From Clostridiales bacterium Firm_11 (GTDB lineage: Bacteria > Bacillota > Clostridia > Christensenellales > Aristaeellaceae), in the NCBI GenBank assembly GCA_001604105.1, contig LVAQ01000002.1, positions 1 through 64,000 of the forward strand: a stretch of 64,000 nt of DNA, given 5' to 3'. Shown one piece after another: positions 8,303 through 16,229 of the stretch (position 1 is the stretch's first letter; each line of letters begins with the position of its first letter). The notes beneath the pieces were generated by a model, which was not told the origin of the DNA, did not search any database, and saw only the letters and a list, made by a program, of their open reading frames with translations. A program made the translations under genes and the position numbers.

Positions 8303-8707
8303 TTACATGACATCCTGATCATCTTCATCATCTTTTTGCTCATCTTCAATCACGCTCTCCAGCGATAACTCACTTTCGATCTCGCCGTATTCACGTTCAG
8401 GAATATCTTCACGCACTTGCGGGATAATCTCATCCATCGTGCTTACAGAGTTCATACTTAAGGTCTTCTCGTCAACGGCTTCCCGCTCATCGCCGTTATC
8501 ATCTTCGCTTGTGTTTTGATGCATTTCCTTGAGGCAGCTCAGGCATACATCCTTGCCAGGCATGGCAGGTGCAGCGTTGCAGACAGAGCATAACTCCATT
8601 TCCTCCTGAGCCTGCTCGCCCTTCAGCTCACGCATGCAAACCTTGCAATAACGTTCTCCTTCGAGGATATAATTTAGTTCGCACCGTGGGCATTTGATCA
8701 ACTTCAT
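8303..8707 (-). CDS. Small zinc-ribbon protein with an acidic tail
   Basis: 134 residues. The first half has two Cys-pair ribbons: CPRC...CKVC at about residues 6-24 and CSVC...CLSC at about 40-59, each fit to bind Zn. The second half is strongly acidic and low-complexity (runs of E and D), ending DDEDDQDVM. No family name is certain; such proteins often act as nucleic-acid or protein adaptors, but that is only an analogy. The ATG at 8707 has GGGAG upstream. The frame stays open for 35 more codons upstream, including another Cys pair (CMDC), so a longer form starting at 8812 is possible. A good promoter lies about 300 bases upstream. Confidence 0.65.
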   Translation of the reverse strand: MKLIKCPRCELNYILEGERYCKVCMRELKGEQAQEEMELCSVCNAAPAMPGKDVCLSCLKEMHQNTSEDDNGDEREAVDEKTLSMNSVSTMDEIIPQVREDIPEREYGEIESELSLESVIEDEQKDDEDDQDVM

Positions 8708-9392
8708 GATACTGCTCCCTTCATGGTTTGCGCCGCGCGCAGGTACGCTTTCATCAGCGAATCGGATTGGGTCTGGCTGGGGTTCACAATCCATACAATC
8801 GGCCATGGGCATCAGTGCTTCTCATCCATCCATAACGTACGATGCTGTCTTGCGCCTCACTGCGATGCCTGTGATCATATGGACGTTTTACGTGTTGCGT
8901 ATGCAGCGTTAAAGGAGCATCCACATAGCAAAGGAGCGTTGATGCTTCGCAGGTGCTCTCCACTATTCATCTAGCGGCTGTACGTAACGTCCTTGTCACC
9001 CTCTACAGGCGATGATTATACTACGGTTCCAATACACACGCAAGAGGGTTTTTCATTTCCGGGAGCAATCACACGCAAATTTTTCTATTTCGGCTGATGA
9101 TTTGCGTTAGTGACTATTTTTGATTGGTATCTTGGCATGCCGGAATGCCTATCCAATGGAAACTATGCGATTCCACATGAGAGCTTGCTGCCTTGCAACC
9201 ATGACCAGAAAAGCCGTTGGCAAGGGCACCTAAAACCAAAGAAACCAAGAACCGATAGAGGTATGTAAAGGATACCTGAAACAGGATGCAGAATACAAGC
9301 ATATAGAAAGATGTTTCGAAAGACTATCAACGACCAGGCGCATCCCACGATGCCCCACGCGCAGTACTTACCAGGAACGGAGGTTTTGTGAG
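8708..9392. other. Divergent intergenic region, 685 bases
   Basis: This region separates two divergent genes. It holds the minus-strand promoter at 9015-9043 and hence a leader of about 300 bases for the zinc-ribbon gene. The leader has no match to a riboswitch or T-box that I recognise. The plus-strand half up to 9392 contains only the GGAGG ribosome site of the GH3 gene near its end; I could not identify a convincing promoter for it. Short open frames here lack ribosome sites. Confidence 0.6.
9015..9043 (-). promoter_or_regulatory. Promoter upstream of the zinc-ribbon gene
   Basis: On the minus strand, TTGCGT, a 17-bp spacer and TATAAT. It points toward the gene starting at 8707, leaving an unusually long untranslated leader of roughly 300 bases. 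Confidence 0.65.
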
Positions 9393-10958
9393 ATGGATAG
9401 ACGTATCGCTGTTGGCCAACACTTCTTTACAGGCTTTGCCGGACCCAAAATGACGGAATCATTCATTCGCGATGTACGGGAACACAAAATTGGGAACGTC
9501 ATACTGTTTGAGTATAATGTTGAAAGTAAGGAACAGCTTGCGCTGCTCTGTCGGCAGATACGCGAACTCATCCTTGCCGAGACAGGGCAAGTGCCTTTTA
9601 TAGCTATCGATCAGGAGGGCGGTACCGTCACGCGCCTGAAGGAAGATGCAACCATCTTTCCTTGCGCTATGGCTATAGCCGCGACTGGAGATACGCAAAA
9701 CGCCTATGAAGCAGGATATGTTACCGGCCTTGAACTGCGCGCCATGGGTGTAAACATGAACCTCGCTCCTGTGATGGATGTAAACAGCGACCCCCGTAAC
9801 CCTGTCATTGGCGTTCGCAGCTACGGGGACGACCCTTCCACGGTTTCGCGTTTTGGCGTTGCCATGGCACAGGGGCTGGTGGATGGCGGCGTGCTCAGCT
9901 GCGCCAAACATTTCCCCGGACATGGGGATACCGCGGTAGATTCGCATATCGGCCTGCCGCTCATCGAAAAGAGCATTGAGGCGATGGAAATCTGCGAACT
10001 TGTGCCGTTTCAAGCGGCTATCAAGGCAGGAGTATCCGCTATCATGACTGCGCATATTCTCTTTCCAGCCCTTGAGCCGGATCGACTGCCCGCTACGCTA
10101 TCTCGAAGGATCATTACAGGTTTACTTCGGCAAAAACTGGGTTTTCAGGGGCTTATCCTATCCGATTGTATGATGATGTATGCGATATCGGAGGATTATG
10201 GCACCATTGAAGGCAGCGTAGTCGCGATTCAAGCTGGTGTTGATATGGTGTTTATCTCCCACGACGTATCCTTGGCAGCACAGGCTGTGATTGCGACGCA
10301 CACGGCATTGATGGAAGGGCATTTGGATGAATCGTTCTTTGATGCGTCCACAGCGCGCATTCTTGCTTCGAAAGCGACGCTGTCCAAGGATATTCCGCCG
10401 CTGCACACAGTGGGCAGCGACGCGCACCGCCAAAAGAGCCTGCACGCCACCTACGCTAGCCTGACCATGGTTAACGATACGCCCTTCACGCTTGGCAATA
10501 ACCCGTTATTCCTTGGTTGCACACGCTTTCGGCCTACACTTGCTGCAAATCCGGAGGATGAAACACAGCGTTTTCCCATCGCCATGCAAAGCTTACTAGG
10601 CGGCGATGCCCGTATTACGCCGCCCAATCCAACCACAGAGGATATCAAAGCTGCGCTGATTGACTCCCATGAGCACAGCGCCATTGTAATCGGCTTATAC
10701 AAAGCGCTGCACTACAAAGCACAGCTAAAGATGGTGCGTGCCGCCGCCGCTACAGGCATGCCCGTGTGCGCCGTCGCGCTACGTAACCCGTTTGACCTGA
10801 TGGAGTTGCCGCCGAATGTGCGCGCTTACGCTATCTATGATTATGATGCCCGTACCATGGCTGCCTTTGCGGACGTGCTTTCGGGAAAACATGTTTGTAC
10901 CGGACAATTGCCGCTACGCCGTTTCAAACGTGATATGCCTGCTACACCTTCGAGCTGA
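9393..10958 (+). CDS. Glycoside hydrolase family 3 beta-N-acetylhexosaminidase (NagZ-like)
   Basis: 521 residues, no signal peptide, so probably cytoplasmic. The NagZ-type signature KHFPGHGDT is at 172-180; its His/Asp pair serves as acid-base catalyst in this subgroup. The nucleophile Asp lies in LILSDCMMM at about 258. The N-terminal TIM barrel (1-340) is followed by a C-terminal domain of about 180 residues. The usual role is removing GlcNAc from muropeptides in cell-wall recycling. The ATG follows GGAGG by 9 bases. It is a single plus-strand gene between minus-strand neighbours. The exact substrate (muropeptide or other GlcNAc-containing sugar) is inferred. Confidence 0.9.
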   Translation: MDRRIAVGQHFFTGFAGPKMTESFIRDVREHKIGNVILFEYNVESKEQLALLCRQIRELILAETGQVPFIAIDQEGGTVTRLKEDATIFPCAMAIAATGDTQNAYEAGYVTGLELRAMGVNMNLAPVMDVNSDPRNPVIGVRSYGDDPSTVSRFGVAMAQGLVDGGVLSCAKHFPGHGDTAVDSHIGLPLIEKSIEAMEICELVPFQAAIKAGVSAIMTAHILFPALEPDRLPATLSRRIITGLLRQKLGFQGLILSDCMMMYAISEDYGTIEGSVVAIQAGVDMVFISHDVSLAAQAVIATHTALMEGHLDESFFDASTARILASKATLSKDIPPLHTVGSDAHRQKSLHATYASLTMVNDTPFTLGNNPLFLGCTRFRPTLAANPEDETQRFPIAMQSLLGGDARITPPNPTTEDIKAALIDSHEHSAIVIGLYKALHYKAQLKMVRAAAATGMPVCAVALRNPFDLMELPPNVRAYAIYDYDARTMAAFADVLSGKHVCTGQLPLRRFKRDMPATPSS

Positions 10959-11211
10959 TCCAGCTGTATTCATCAGATGATCTGAACAGGTTGTGTACCC
11001 AAGGTACACGCCCAGCGCAAGGCTCCTCCGCATGGTCAGCGTTGCCTGCTGCTCCGCTTGCTGCATCATGCCCTGCGTAAGAACCCATACAACACAATCA
11101 TTGAAGATTCCACGAGCTTCCATCAATTCCCTAGAGCTGGAACGCCTGAATATGATGCACAGGCTTCCTTTTGTATCAAAACATGTGGCGTCGTTCCCAA
11201 AAGTTCCTGAT

Positions 11212-12771
11212 CTACGATTGACCCGCAAGGCCGAAGTTGACGTAGAATAAGCCTTTCCAATCAATCTCACCCGTAAAGCCGTCCGGCACCTTGCCTCCCA
11301 CAAAAAAGCAAATGCGGTTGGCACGCTTATCCTCCAGTAAGGTGTTGACCATCGCATATGCCAGCAGACGATCCTGTTGTTGCGTCAAACCCTTACCGGC
11401 CTGCATGAAATTCGTGCTTAGGTTGATCACCAGGGTTTGATCAATCAGCGAGATACCGATGATATCTGCATCGGACAATGCTGTTCCTGCCGTGATTGGA
11501 AGATGGTTCTGCCCGCTGTCCGCTGCGGTTGGCCCCCGAAAAAGCGCTAGTAGCAAAGCGCGTGGATTCGTACGCTGGTAAAACGGCACAGGCCGCTGTA
11601 TGCGCACAAGCTGTTGCGAATCCTGATCCGCAAAGTACAGCGTTGCCATGTCCATGAGCAGCGGCGCGAAATGAGAACGTAGCATGAGCCCTTCCGGGAA
11701 GAGGATTCCTTCTGTGGCTGTAAGCATAACATGTTCAACGCGTTCGCCACCCACCTGGATCATCAGTCCGGTGATGTTGGGGATACATGTTGTGAGTGTA
11801 TAGCATAACGATCCATAGAGGCTGGCACGCGGCACGCCTACCGCGTCAAGCATATCCAGCAATGTATTCTCAAACAACAATGACACGATGAGGCCGCCGC
11901 CATCTTGCCGTTGGATCACACGCGGCGTTTCTGAAAGAATATCCGCCAGCAAGGGAAGCGGTGATGAACCGCTGATTATCGCGGGGCCATCCGCCAGTTC
12001 TTCCAGCAATTGCAAGATCATTGATTCAAGCGCAAGGCTTGAAAAGGTAATATTTCTTGCCTCTGCTATTACGCCATTAACGGTTGTCAACGGATAATAC
12101 AATGTTGCTGTGGTTGCCACCTGCTTTTGCGAGGGATCCTCCCCTGCCTGCACACGGTGAGAAGCCAGCTGATCATACACCGCACCAATATCGCTGATCA
12201 TGCTGCGTGTAAACGCTCCGCTGGGCAGGGTGGCCGCTACGTCTAGCCCCAGCTGCTTATCCATAACCAACAGATTCACATATTGGATATGGCTTAGCTC
12301 ACTGAGGGTGTTCGCAATCGCCTGTCCACAGAGGTAGAGCGTTTTGCGGTCAAGCTGCAAAGCCGATGCCGCAAGGTTTACCGTGGCAACACTTCCGCTT
12401 ACTTCCACAGGGTTTGCGCCATATAATGAAAGCTTCACTTCACCTCCGAGAGGGCTTGCAATACCATTTCCGGCATGTGATATCAATGCACGAATAATGC
12501 TTTCTGCATCCAGCCGAGCCGCGGAGAAGGTAATGGTTTCCGTAAAGGAAACGAGCCTTGCGCTGTCAAATCTGGGGAGGTATAAAGTCGCTTCCGCTTG
12601 GTATTCAAGTGTGGCGTCCCCAATGGGCGCCACATATGACAATTGGGGTGTGGGTAACACAACAGCGGCCTGCGTTTGTTCTTCGGTCACCGTGCAAGCC
12701 GGGAGAATAAGCAATACCAAGGCAAGCATACTCACCAATAAACTGCGCTTTGCTGGTGTATGCGCATTCAT
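11212..12771 (-). CDS. GerMN-domain lipoprotein (second of two)
   Basis: 519 residues. The N-terminus has a basic start, a hydrophobic stretch and the lipobox LILPAC, so it should be lipid-anchored outside the membrane. Two GerMN-like modules are suggested, one in the first 180 residues (ESIIRALISH, TVNLAASALQL, LSELSHIQYVNLLVM) and one in the last 170 (RALLLALFRGP, VINLSTNFM, YAMVNTLLED). GerMN is found in the spore germination protein GerM and in actinobacterial LpqB. The ATG at 12771 follows AAGGAGG by 8 bases. It is the last gene of the two-component operon, 51 bases after the first lipoprotein gene. Function is unproven; envelope sensing with the kinase is the simplest guess. Confidence 0.75.
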   Translation of the reverse strand: MNAHTPAKRSLLVSMLALVLLILPACTVTEEQTQAAVVLPTPQLSYVAPIGDATLEYQAEATLYLPRFDSARLVSFTETITFSAARLDAESIIRALISHAGNGIASPLGGEVKLSLYGANPVEVSGSVATVNLAASALQLDRKTLYLCGQAIANTLSELSHIQYVNLLVMDKQLGLDVAATLPSGAFTRSMISDIGAVYDQLASHRVQAGEDPSQKQVATTATLYYPLTTVNGVIAEARNITFSSLALESMILQLLEELADGPAIISGSSPLPLLADILSETPRVIQRQDGGGLIVSLLFENTLLDMLDAVGVPRASLYGSLCYTLTTCIPNITGLMIQVGGERVEHVMLTATEGILFPEGLMLRSHFAPLLMDMATLYFADQDSQQLVRIQRPVPFYQRTNPRALLLALFRGPTAADSGQNHLPITAGTALSDADIIGISLIDQTLVINLSTNFMQAGKGLTQQQDRLLAYAMVNTLLEDKRANRICFFVGGKVPDGFTGEIDWKGLFYVNFGLAGQS

Positions 12772-12822
12772 TCTGTCTACCTCCTTCCCGAAAGATGCTC
12801 TTGTGCTTCCCAAAACGTTATC

Positions 12823-13794
12823 CTACCTGTTCATTAAGGCGATAAGCTGGGCATAATCAATTTTCCATATGCCATGATCGCGTGTCAGATGCAGCGGGAA
12901 TGCATTTGTCTCTGACGAAATACCCCCAGCGAGCGTACGAAGGGACAGCGTAAGGGTTGCGCGGGTACCGTCAGTGCTTACACTCCCTGCGCTGACTGAA
13001 AACGCCGTCAATGCGTTTGCGGATTCCAGCATCTCCTTCATGATGGCATAAGAAGGTTTCTCTTGCTCGCTTACATAATGGTACAAGCGTTCGAAATCAT
13101 GTTGTTGCCATGCGTCCAGCAGGTGTTTTGCGGTATTGTAAGGCGTAAGAATGTAATCTTCATTTCTTGCGATGGGGTCGCTCAAGCCTTCTTGATCCGT
13201 AAGAAAATAACTGTTTTCCAGCCTAAGATTGGTTTGGACTTCATCCGTTCGATAGACCAGTATCTGGATGCCGGTATACGGAAAAAGCTCCGTAATGGAT
13301 GCAGCAATACTTTGTAAAGCAAGCATCCTCCGTATCGGTGCTTCGGTCCGCCAATCGGCAAGCTCGCGCCAGTTTGTCGGCACTTCATCACGCAGAAGAG
13401 CATCATCAAAAGTCACAAACAGGATATCGTTGCGTGATGTAACGCTTTGTACGCTGGCGTTTGCCGGCAGCAACCTTCGCAGCTCGCTTCCCCCCGCACT
13501 TGGGCCTTCCACAAGCGCACGCACGATGGCAAGTTCTACGCTTTCATCGCGCTGTACAGTGAGCATTCTATCTTCAGCAGCAAGCATCGGTTCGTTTAAG
13601 TAGCGGAAATACAAGGTGGCTAGCACTTGATCAGTATTGCCTTCTCCAGCTGACGCGGCATGCAGATTCATCGCAAGCCCGGGGACAGCCGTTGCTTCAT
13701 TGCGGGCAAGCGGGTTGAGACTTTGCGTAGCGCAGCCGCTTACCAGCATAACGAGGCATAATGCCATCCACACGAAATGCCACTTACGTTTCAC
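12823..13794 (-). CDS. GerMN-domain lipoprotein (first of two)
   Basis: 323 residues. Signal peptide with lipobox LVSGC near residue 20, so an exported lipoprotein. A GerMN domain follows at about 55-190 (VELAIVRALVEGP, then LFVTFDDALL and SIAASITELFPYTGIQILV). The C-terminal part (about 225-323) may be an NTF2-like or LpqB-like fold, but this is uncertain. The GTG at 13794 is preceded by AAAGGAGATG with 8-base spacing. It begins 19 bases after the kinase stop codon, so the two are probably co-transcribed. The arrangement regulator, kinase, GerMN lipoprotein is the same as mtrA-mtrB-lpqB in Actinobacteria. Confidence 0.78.
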   Translation of the reverse strand: MKRKWHFVWMALCLVMLVSGCATQSLNPLARNEATAVPGLAMNLHAASAGEGNTDQVLATLYFRYLNEPMLAAEDRMLTVQRDESVELAIVRALVEGPSAGGSELRRLLPANASVQSVTSRNDILFVTFDDALLRDEVPTNWRELADWRTEAPIRRMLALQSIAASITELFPYTGIQILVYRTDEVQTNLRLENSYFLTDQEGLSDPIARNEDYILTPYNTAKHLLDAWQQHDFERLYHYVSEQEKPSYAIMKEMLESANALTAFSVSAGSVSTDGTRATLTLSLRTLAGGISSETNAFPLHLTRDHGIWKIDYAQLIALMNR

Positions 13795-13813
13795 AATACG
13801 CTCATCTCCTTTG

Positions 13814-15376
13814 CTATCCCTGGTGAATGGGCAGTTCCACCGTAAAGGTAGCGCCATGGCCTTCTTCGCTTTGCACGGAGACGCTCCCTCCATGCATGAG
13901 TACCAATTGGTTAACGATGCTCAGGCCAAGACCTGTCCCGCCTGTATCTCGACTCCTCGCCTTATCCACACGATAAAAGCGATCGAAAATATGCGGAAGA
14001 TCCTCCTTGGGAATCCCGGGGCCGTTGTCGGTAATGCGCAGAATCGCATCTCTGCCGGAGCGAACCAGCCGCACACGGATCAACCCGCCTTCCGGCGTGT
14101 ACTTGATGGCGTTGTCCATGATGTTGTATACAACCTGCGTGAGTTTCGCCATGTCCGCGTACATCTCGCAACTGTCAGATATTTGCAGCTTGATATCCTG
14201 CCGCCGCTTATCCGCTACCACTGAAAGCCGATGCGCAACATCGCTGACCACATCCGCAAAACGGAAAGTCTCTCGATTCAATCTTGTGGTTTTACTGTCC
14301 ATACTCACCAGCGTTAGCAGGTCGCTGATAATGAGGTTCAATCGGTTGATTTCCCGATTGATATCCGTCAGGAACTCGGTGCGCAGTTCGGCATCCATTT
14401 CTGGCTGGTATATGATATTCTCCAGCAGTATCTTCATCGTGGAAAGGGGGGTTTTCAACTCATGGCTTGCATTGCTGACAAACTGATTGCGGCTCTTATC
14501 GAGTAGTTCAAGTTTCTCGCTCATCACGTTAAAGGTTACCGCAAGCCTCTTCAGCTCTCCGCTTCCGCGAACCGGCACCCGCACGGATAAATCCCCACGA
14601 CCCATGCGCTGTATGCCCCGCGTGAGCGTAGCAATGGGTTTTGTAATCACGCGGGATATCACCAGCGCGATCGCCATCGCCGCCATCGCTGCGGCTACAA
14701 AATAGAGTGTCATGCTGTTTTGCAATGATGTCAAGCGTTGCATTACATCCTGGATGGGAGAAGAAAACAGCAAAACACCGATGACCTCGCCCTGTACGGT
14801 CAGTGCGGCGGTGCTGTAGCCTACCCAGGTGGCATCTTGATCAATGGGCATGAGAAAGGAGAACAGCGTCATTCCTCTTGCATTGCCTACCTGATGAACG
14901 CCGTAATCCATCATTTTTCCATCAACAAGAATAGCGCTGACCTCGGGCAGTTCAATCAGCGTGCCATTTTGCTCGCTGTAACTATCTGCCTGTACTTTGG
15001 CAAAGGGATCCAGCACCATCAGCCGCCCGCCAAGCTCTCCGCCCGCTTCGGTAAGCAATACCTGCAACGCGTTCATGTTTGCCTGCAAAAACAGAGGCGC
15101 CGCTTCTACCGCCAGTTTTTCGGTACTGGCTTGATCCCGCGCACGACGATCCGCAAATAAATAATCGCCCACCAAACTGATGAGCGACGTAGCCACAGCA
15201 AAATAGCTCACGCCAACAACCAGCAGGAAGGCGAGTACAATTTTCCAACGGATAGAAGTGAAGGGATTGTTAATCTTTGTCAGTGAAATAGTAACCCACT
15301 CCCCACTTCGTGAAGATGAACTCCGGTTGAGCGGGATTACGTTCGATTTTCTCTCGCAGACGCCGGATATGCACAT
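13814..15376 (-). CDS. Sensor histidine kinase (WalK/MtrB/PhoR-like)
   Basis: About 520 residues with the start given. Order: membrane segment (about 44-70), extracytoplasmic sensor (about 71-220), membrane segment (about 222-243), HAMP (244-295), then HisKA with phospho-acceptor His in NASHELKTPLS at about 305. The HATPase domain follows with DNAIKYTPEGG, DNGPGIP and GGTGLGLSI. Its partner is the response regulator just upstream. The start is doubtful: the frame overlaps the regulator gene, and between the regulator stop and the first membrane segment there is no ATG, GTG or TTG. The ATG at 15376 gives a 107-base overlap and has no ribosome site; a CTG or ATT near the regulator stop is an alternative. 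Confidence 0.85.
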   Translation of the reverse strand: MCISGVCERKSNVIPLNRSSSSRSGEWVTISLTKINNPFTSIRWKIVLAFLLVVGVSYFAVATSLISLVGDYLFADRRARDQASTEKLAVEAAPLFLQANMNALQVLLTEAGGELGGRLMVLDPFAKVQADSYSEQNGTLIELPEVSAILVDGKMMDYGVHQVGNARGMTLFSFLMPIDQDATWVGYSTAALTVQGEVIGVLLFSSPIQDVMQRLTSLQNSMTLYFVAAAMAAMAIALVISRVITKPIATLTRGIQRMGRGDLSVRVPVRGSGELKRLAVTFNVMSEKLELLDKSRNQFVSNASHELKTPLSTMKILLENIIYQPEMDAELRTEFLTDINREINRLNLIISDLLTLVSMDSKTTRLNRETFRFADVVSDVAHRLSVVADKRRQDIKLQISDSCEMYADMAKLTQVVYNIMDNAIKYTPEGGLIRVRLVRSGRDAILRITDNGPGIPKEDLPHIFDRFYRVDKARSRDTGGTGLGLSIVNQLVLMHGGSVSVQSEEGHGATFTVELPIHQG

Positions 15377-15962
15377 CCACTGTGCGTGCATCGCCCGTAT
15401 AGTCATATTTCCAGACGGTTTCCAGCATGGCTTCCCTGCTGAAAACCTTGCCGCGGTTGTTAACGAACATCTGAAGCAGATCGAATTCCTTCGCGGTCAG
15501 GCGAACTTCCTTCCCTCCAAGGTTGACCGCGCGATTAATGGCGTTTATTTCCATATCATGTACGCGAATAACCTTTTTTGCTTCACTTTGTTGAGCGCCG
15601 CTTGCGCGCCGCATGATGGTTTTGATGCGCGCTTTTACTTCCAGAATATTAAACGGTTTGGTCATATAATCATCCGCGCCGTATTCAAGACCCAGGATTT
15701 TATCGATATGCTCCCCTTTGGCGGTAAGCATAATAATGGGTACATTGCTATGCTCGCGAATTCGTTGACAAACCGTGATGCCATCCAGTTTCGGAAGCAT
15801 CACATCCAACAGGATGAAGTCAAAGCTGCCCGCGAAGAACTTTGCTAACGCCTCTTCGCCATCAGCAGCGCTATCGGTCTCAAAGCCCTCCTGCTCAAGA
15901 GTATATTTTAGACCCTTGACAATCAAGGGTTCATCGTCAACAAGCAAAACGCGCTTCGCCAT
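15270..15962 (-). CDS. OmpR/PhoB-family response regulator
   Basis: 230 residues. Receiver domain with acidic pocket D9/D10, phospho-acceptor D53 (ILLDVMLPKLDG), T80 and K102 (DDYMTKPF). The C-terminal winged helix has RLTAKEFDLL, the recognition helix TVDVHIRRLREKIE, and the closing WGVGYYF. The ATG at 15962 follows AAAGGATGAGG; an upstream in-frame ATG is less likely. It is first in the operon, with a promoter at 16041-16069. The WalR/MtrA-like character together with lipoproteins downstream suggests control of cell-wall or envelope genes, an inference. Confidence 0.9.
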   Translation of the reverse strand: MAKRVLLVDDEPLIVKGLKYTLEQEGFETDSAADGEEALAKFFAGSFDFILLDVMLPKLDGITVCQRIREHSNVPIIMLTAKGEHIDKILGLEYGADDYMTKPFNILEVKARIKTIMRRASGAQQSEAKKVIRVHDMEINAINRAVNLGGKEVRLTAKEFDLLQMFVNNRGKVFSREAMLETVWKYDYTGDARTVDVHIRRLREKIERNPAQPEFIFTKWGVGYYFTDKD

Positions 15963-16040
15963 CGGCCTCATCCTTTCCCATTGATTTGCCAATCGCAACG
16001 GAGACCGCTGTGTTTGTCAGGAACCGTTACGTTTACAAAC

Positions 16041-16069
16041 ATTCTATAGCGAAAACCCTAAAAAATCAA
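16041..16069 (-). promoter_or_regulatory. Promoter of the two-component operon
   Basis: On the minus strand, TTGATT, a 17-bp spacer and TAGAAT, about 80 bases before the regulator start codon. A TGTTTGTAAAC-like stretch follows the -10 and could be a regulator site, but I cannot assign it. Confidence 0.6.
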
Positions 16070-16168
16070 GAGAATTGTTACGGATAGTTTGTAATTCAAT
16101 TTTCGAGCCATAACATTTTTGTGGCATTTGGGTGCATAACCTAGTAACGGATGTGAATACAGAGTCTA

Positions 16169-16218
16169 TACAGCAAAGGAATCCGCCGGGCATGTGCCCT
16201 GCGGATTCCTTTGCTGTA
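16169..16218 (-). terminator. 18-bp perfect hairpin after gpmI (terminator-like, no U tract)
   Basis: TACAGCAAAGGAATCCGC and its exact reverse complement are separated by 14 bases. The hairpin begins 11 bases past the gpmI stop codon. No T-run follows on either strand, so it may be a weak terminator or a 3'-end stabiliser. Confidence 0.55.
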
Positions 16219-16229
16219 CCGTAAAACGC

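Noticed and set aside
9114..9348. Two overlapping hydrophobic open frames on the minus strand
   Set aside because: No ribosome-binding site, no family resemblance, and they lie in the upstream region of the GH3 gene.
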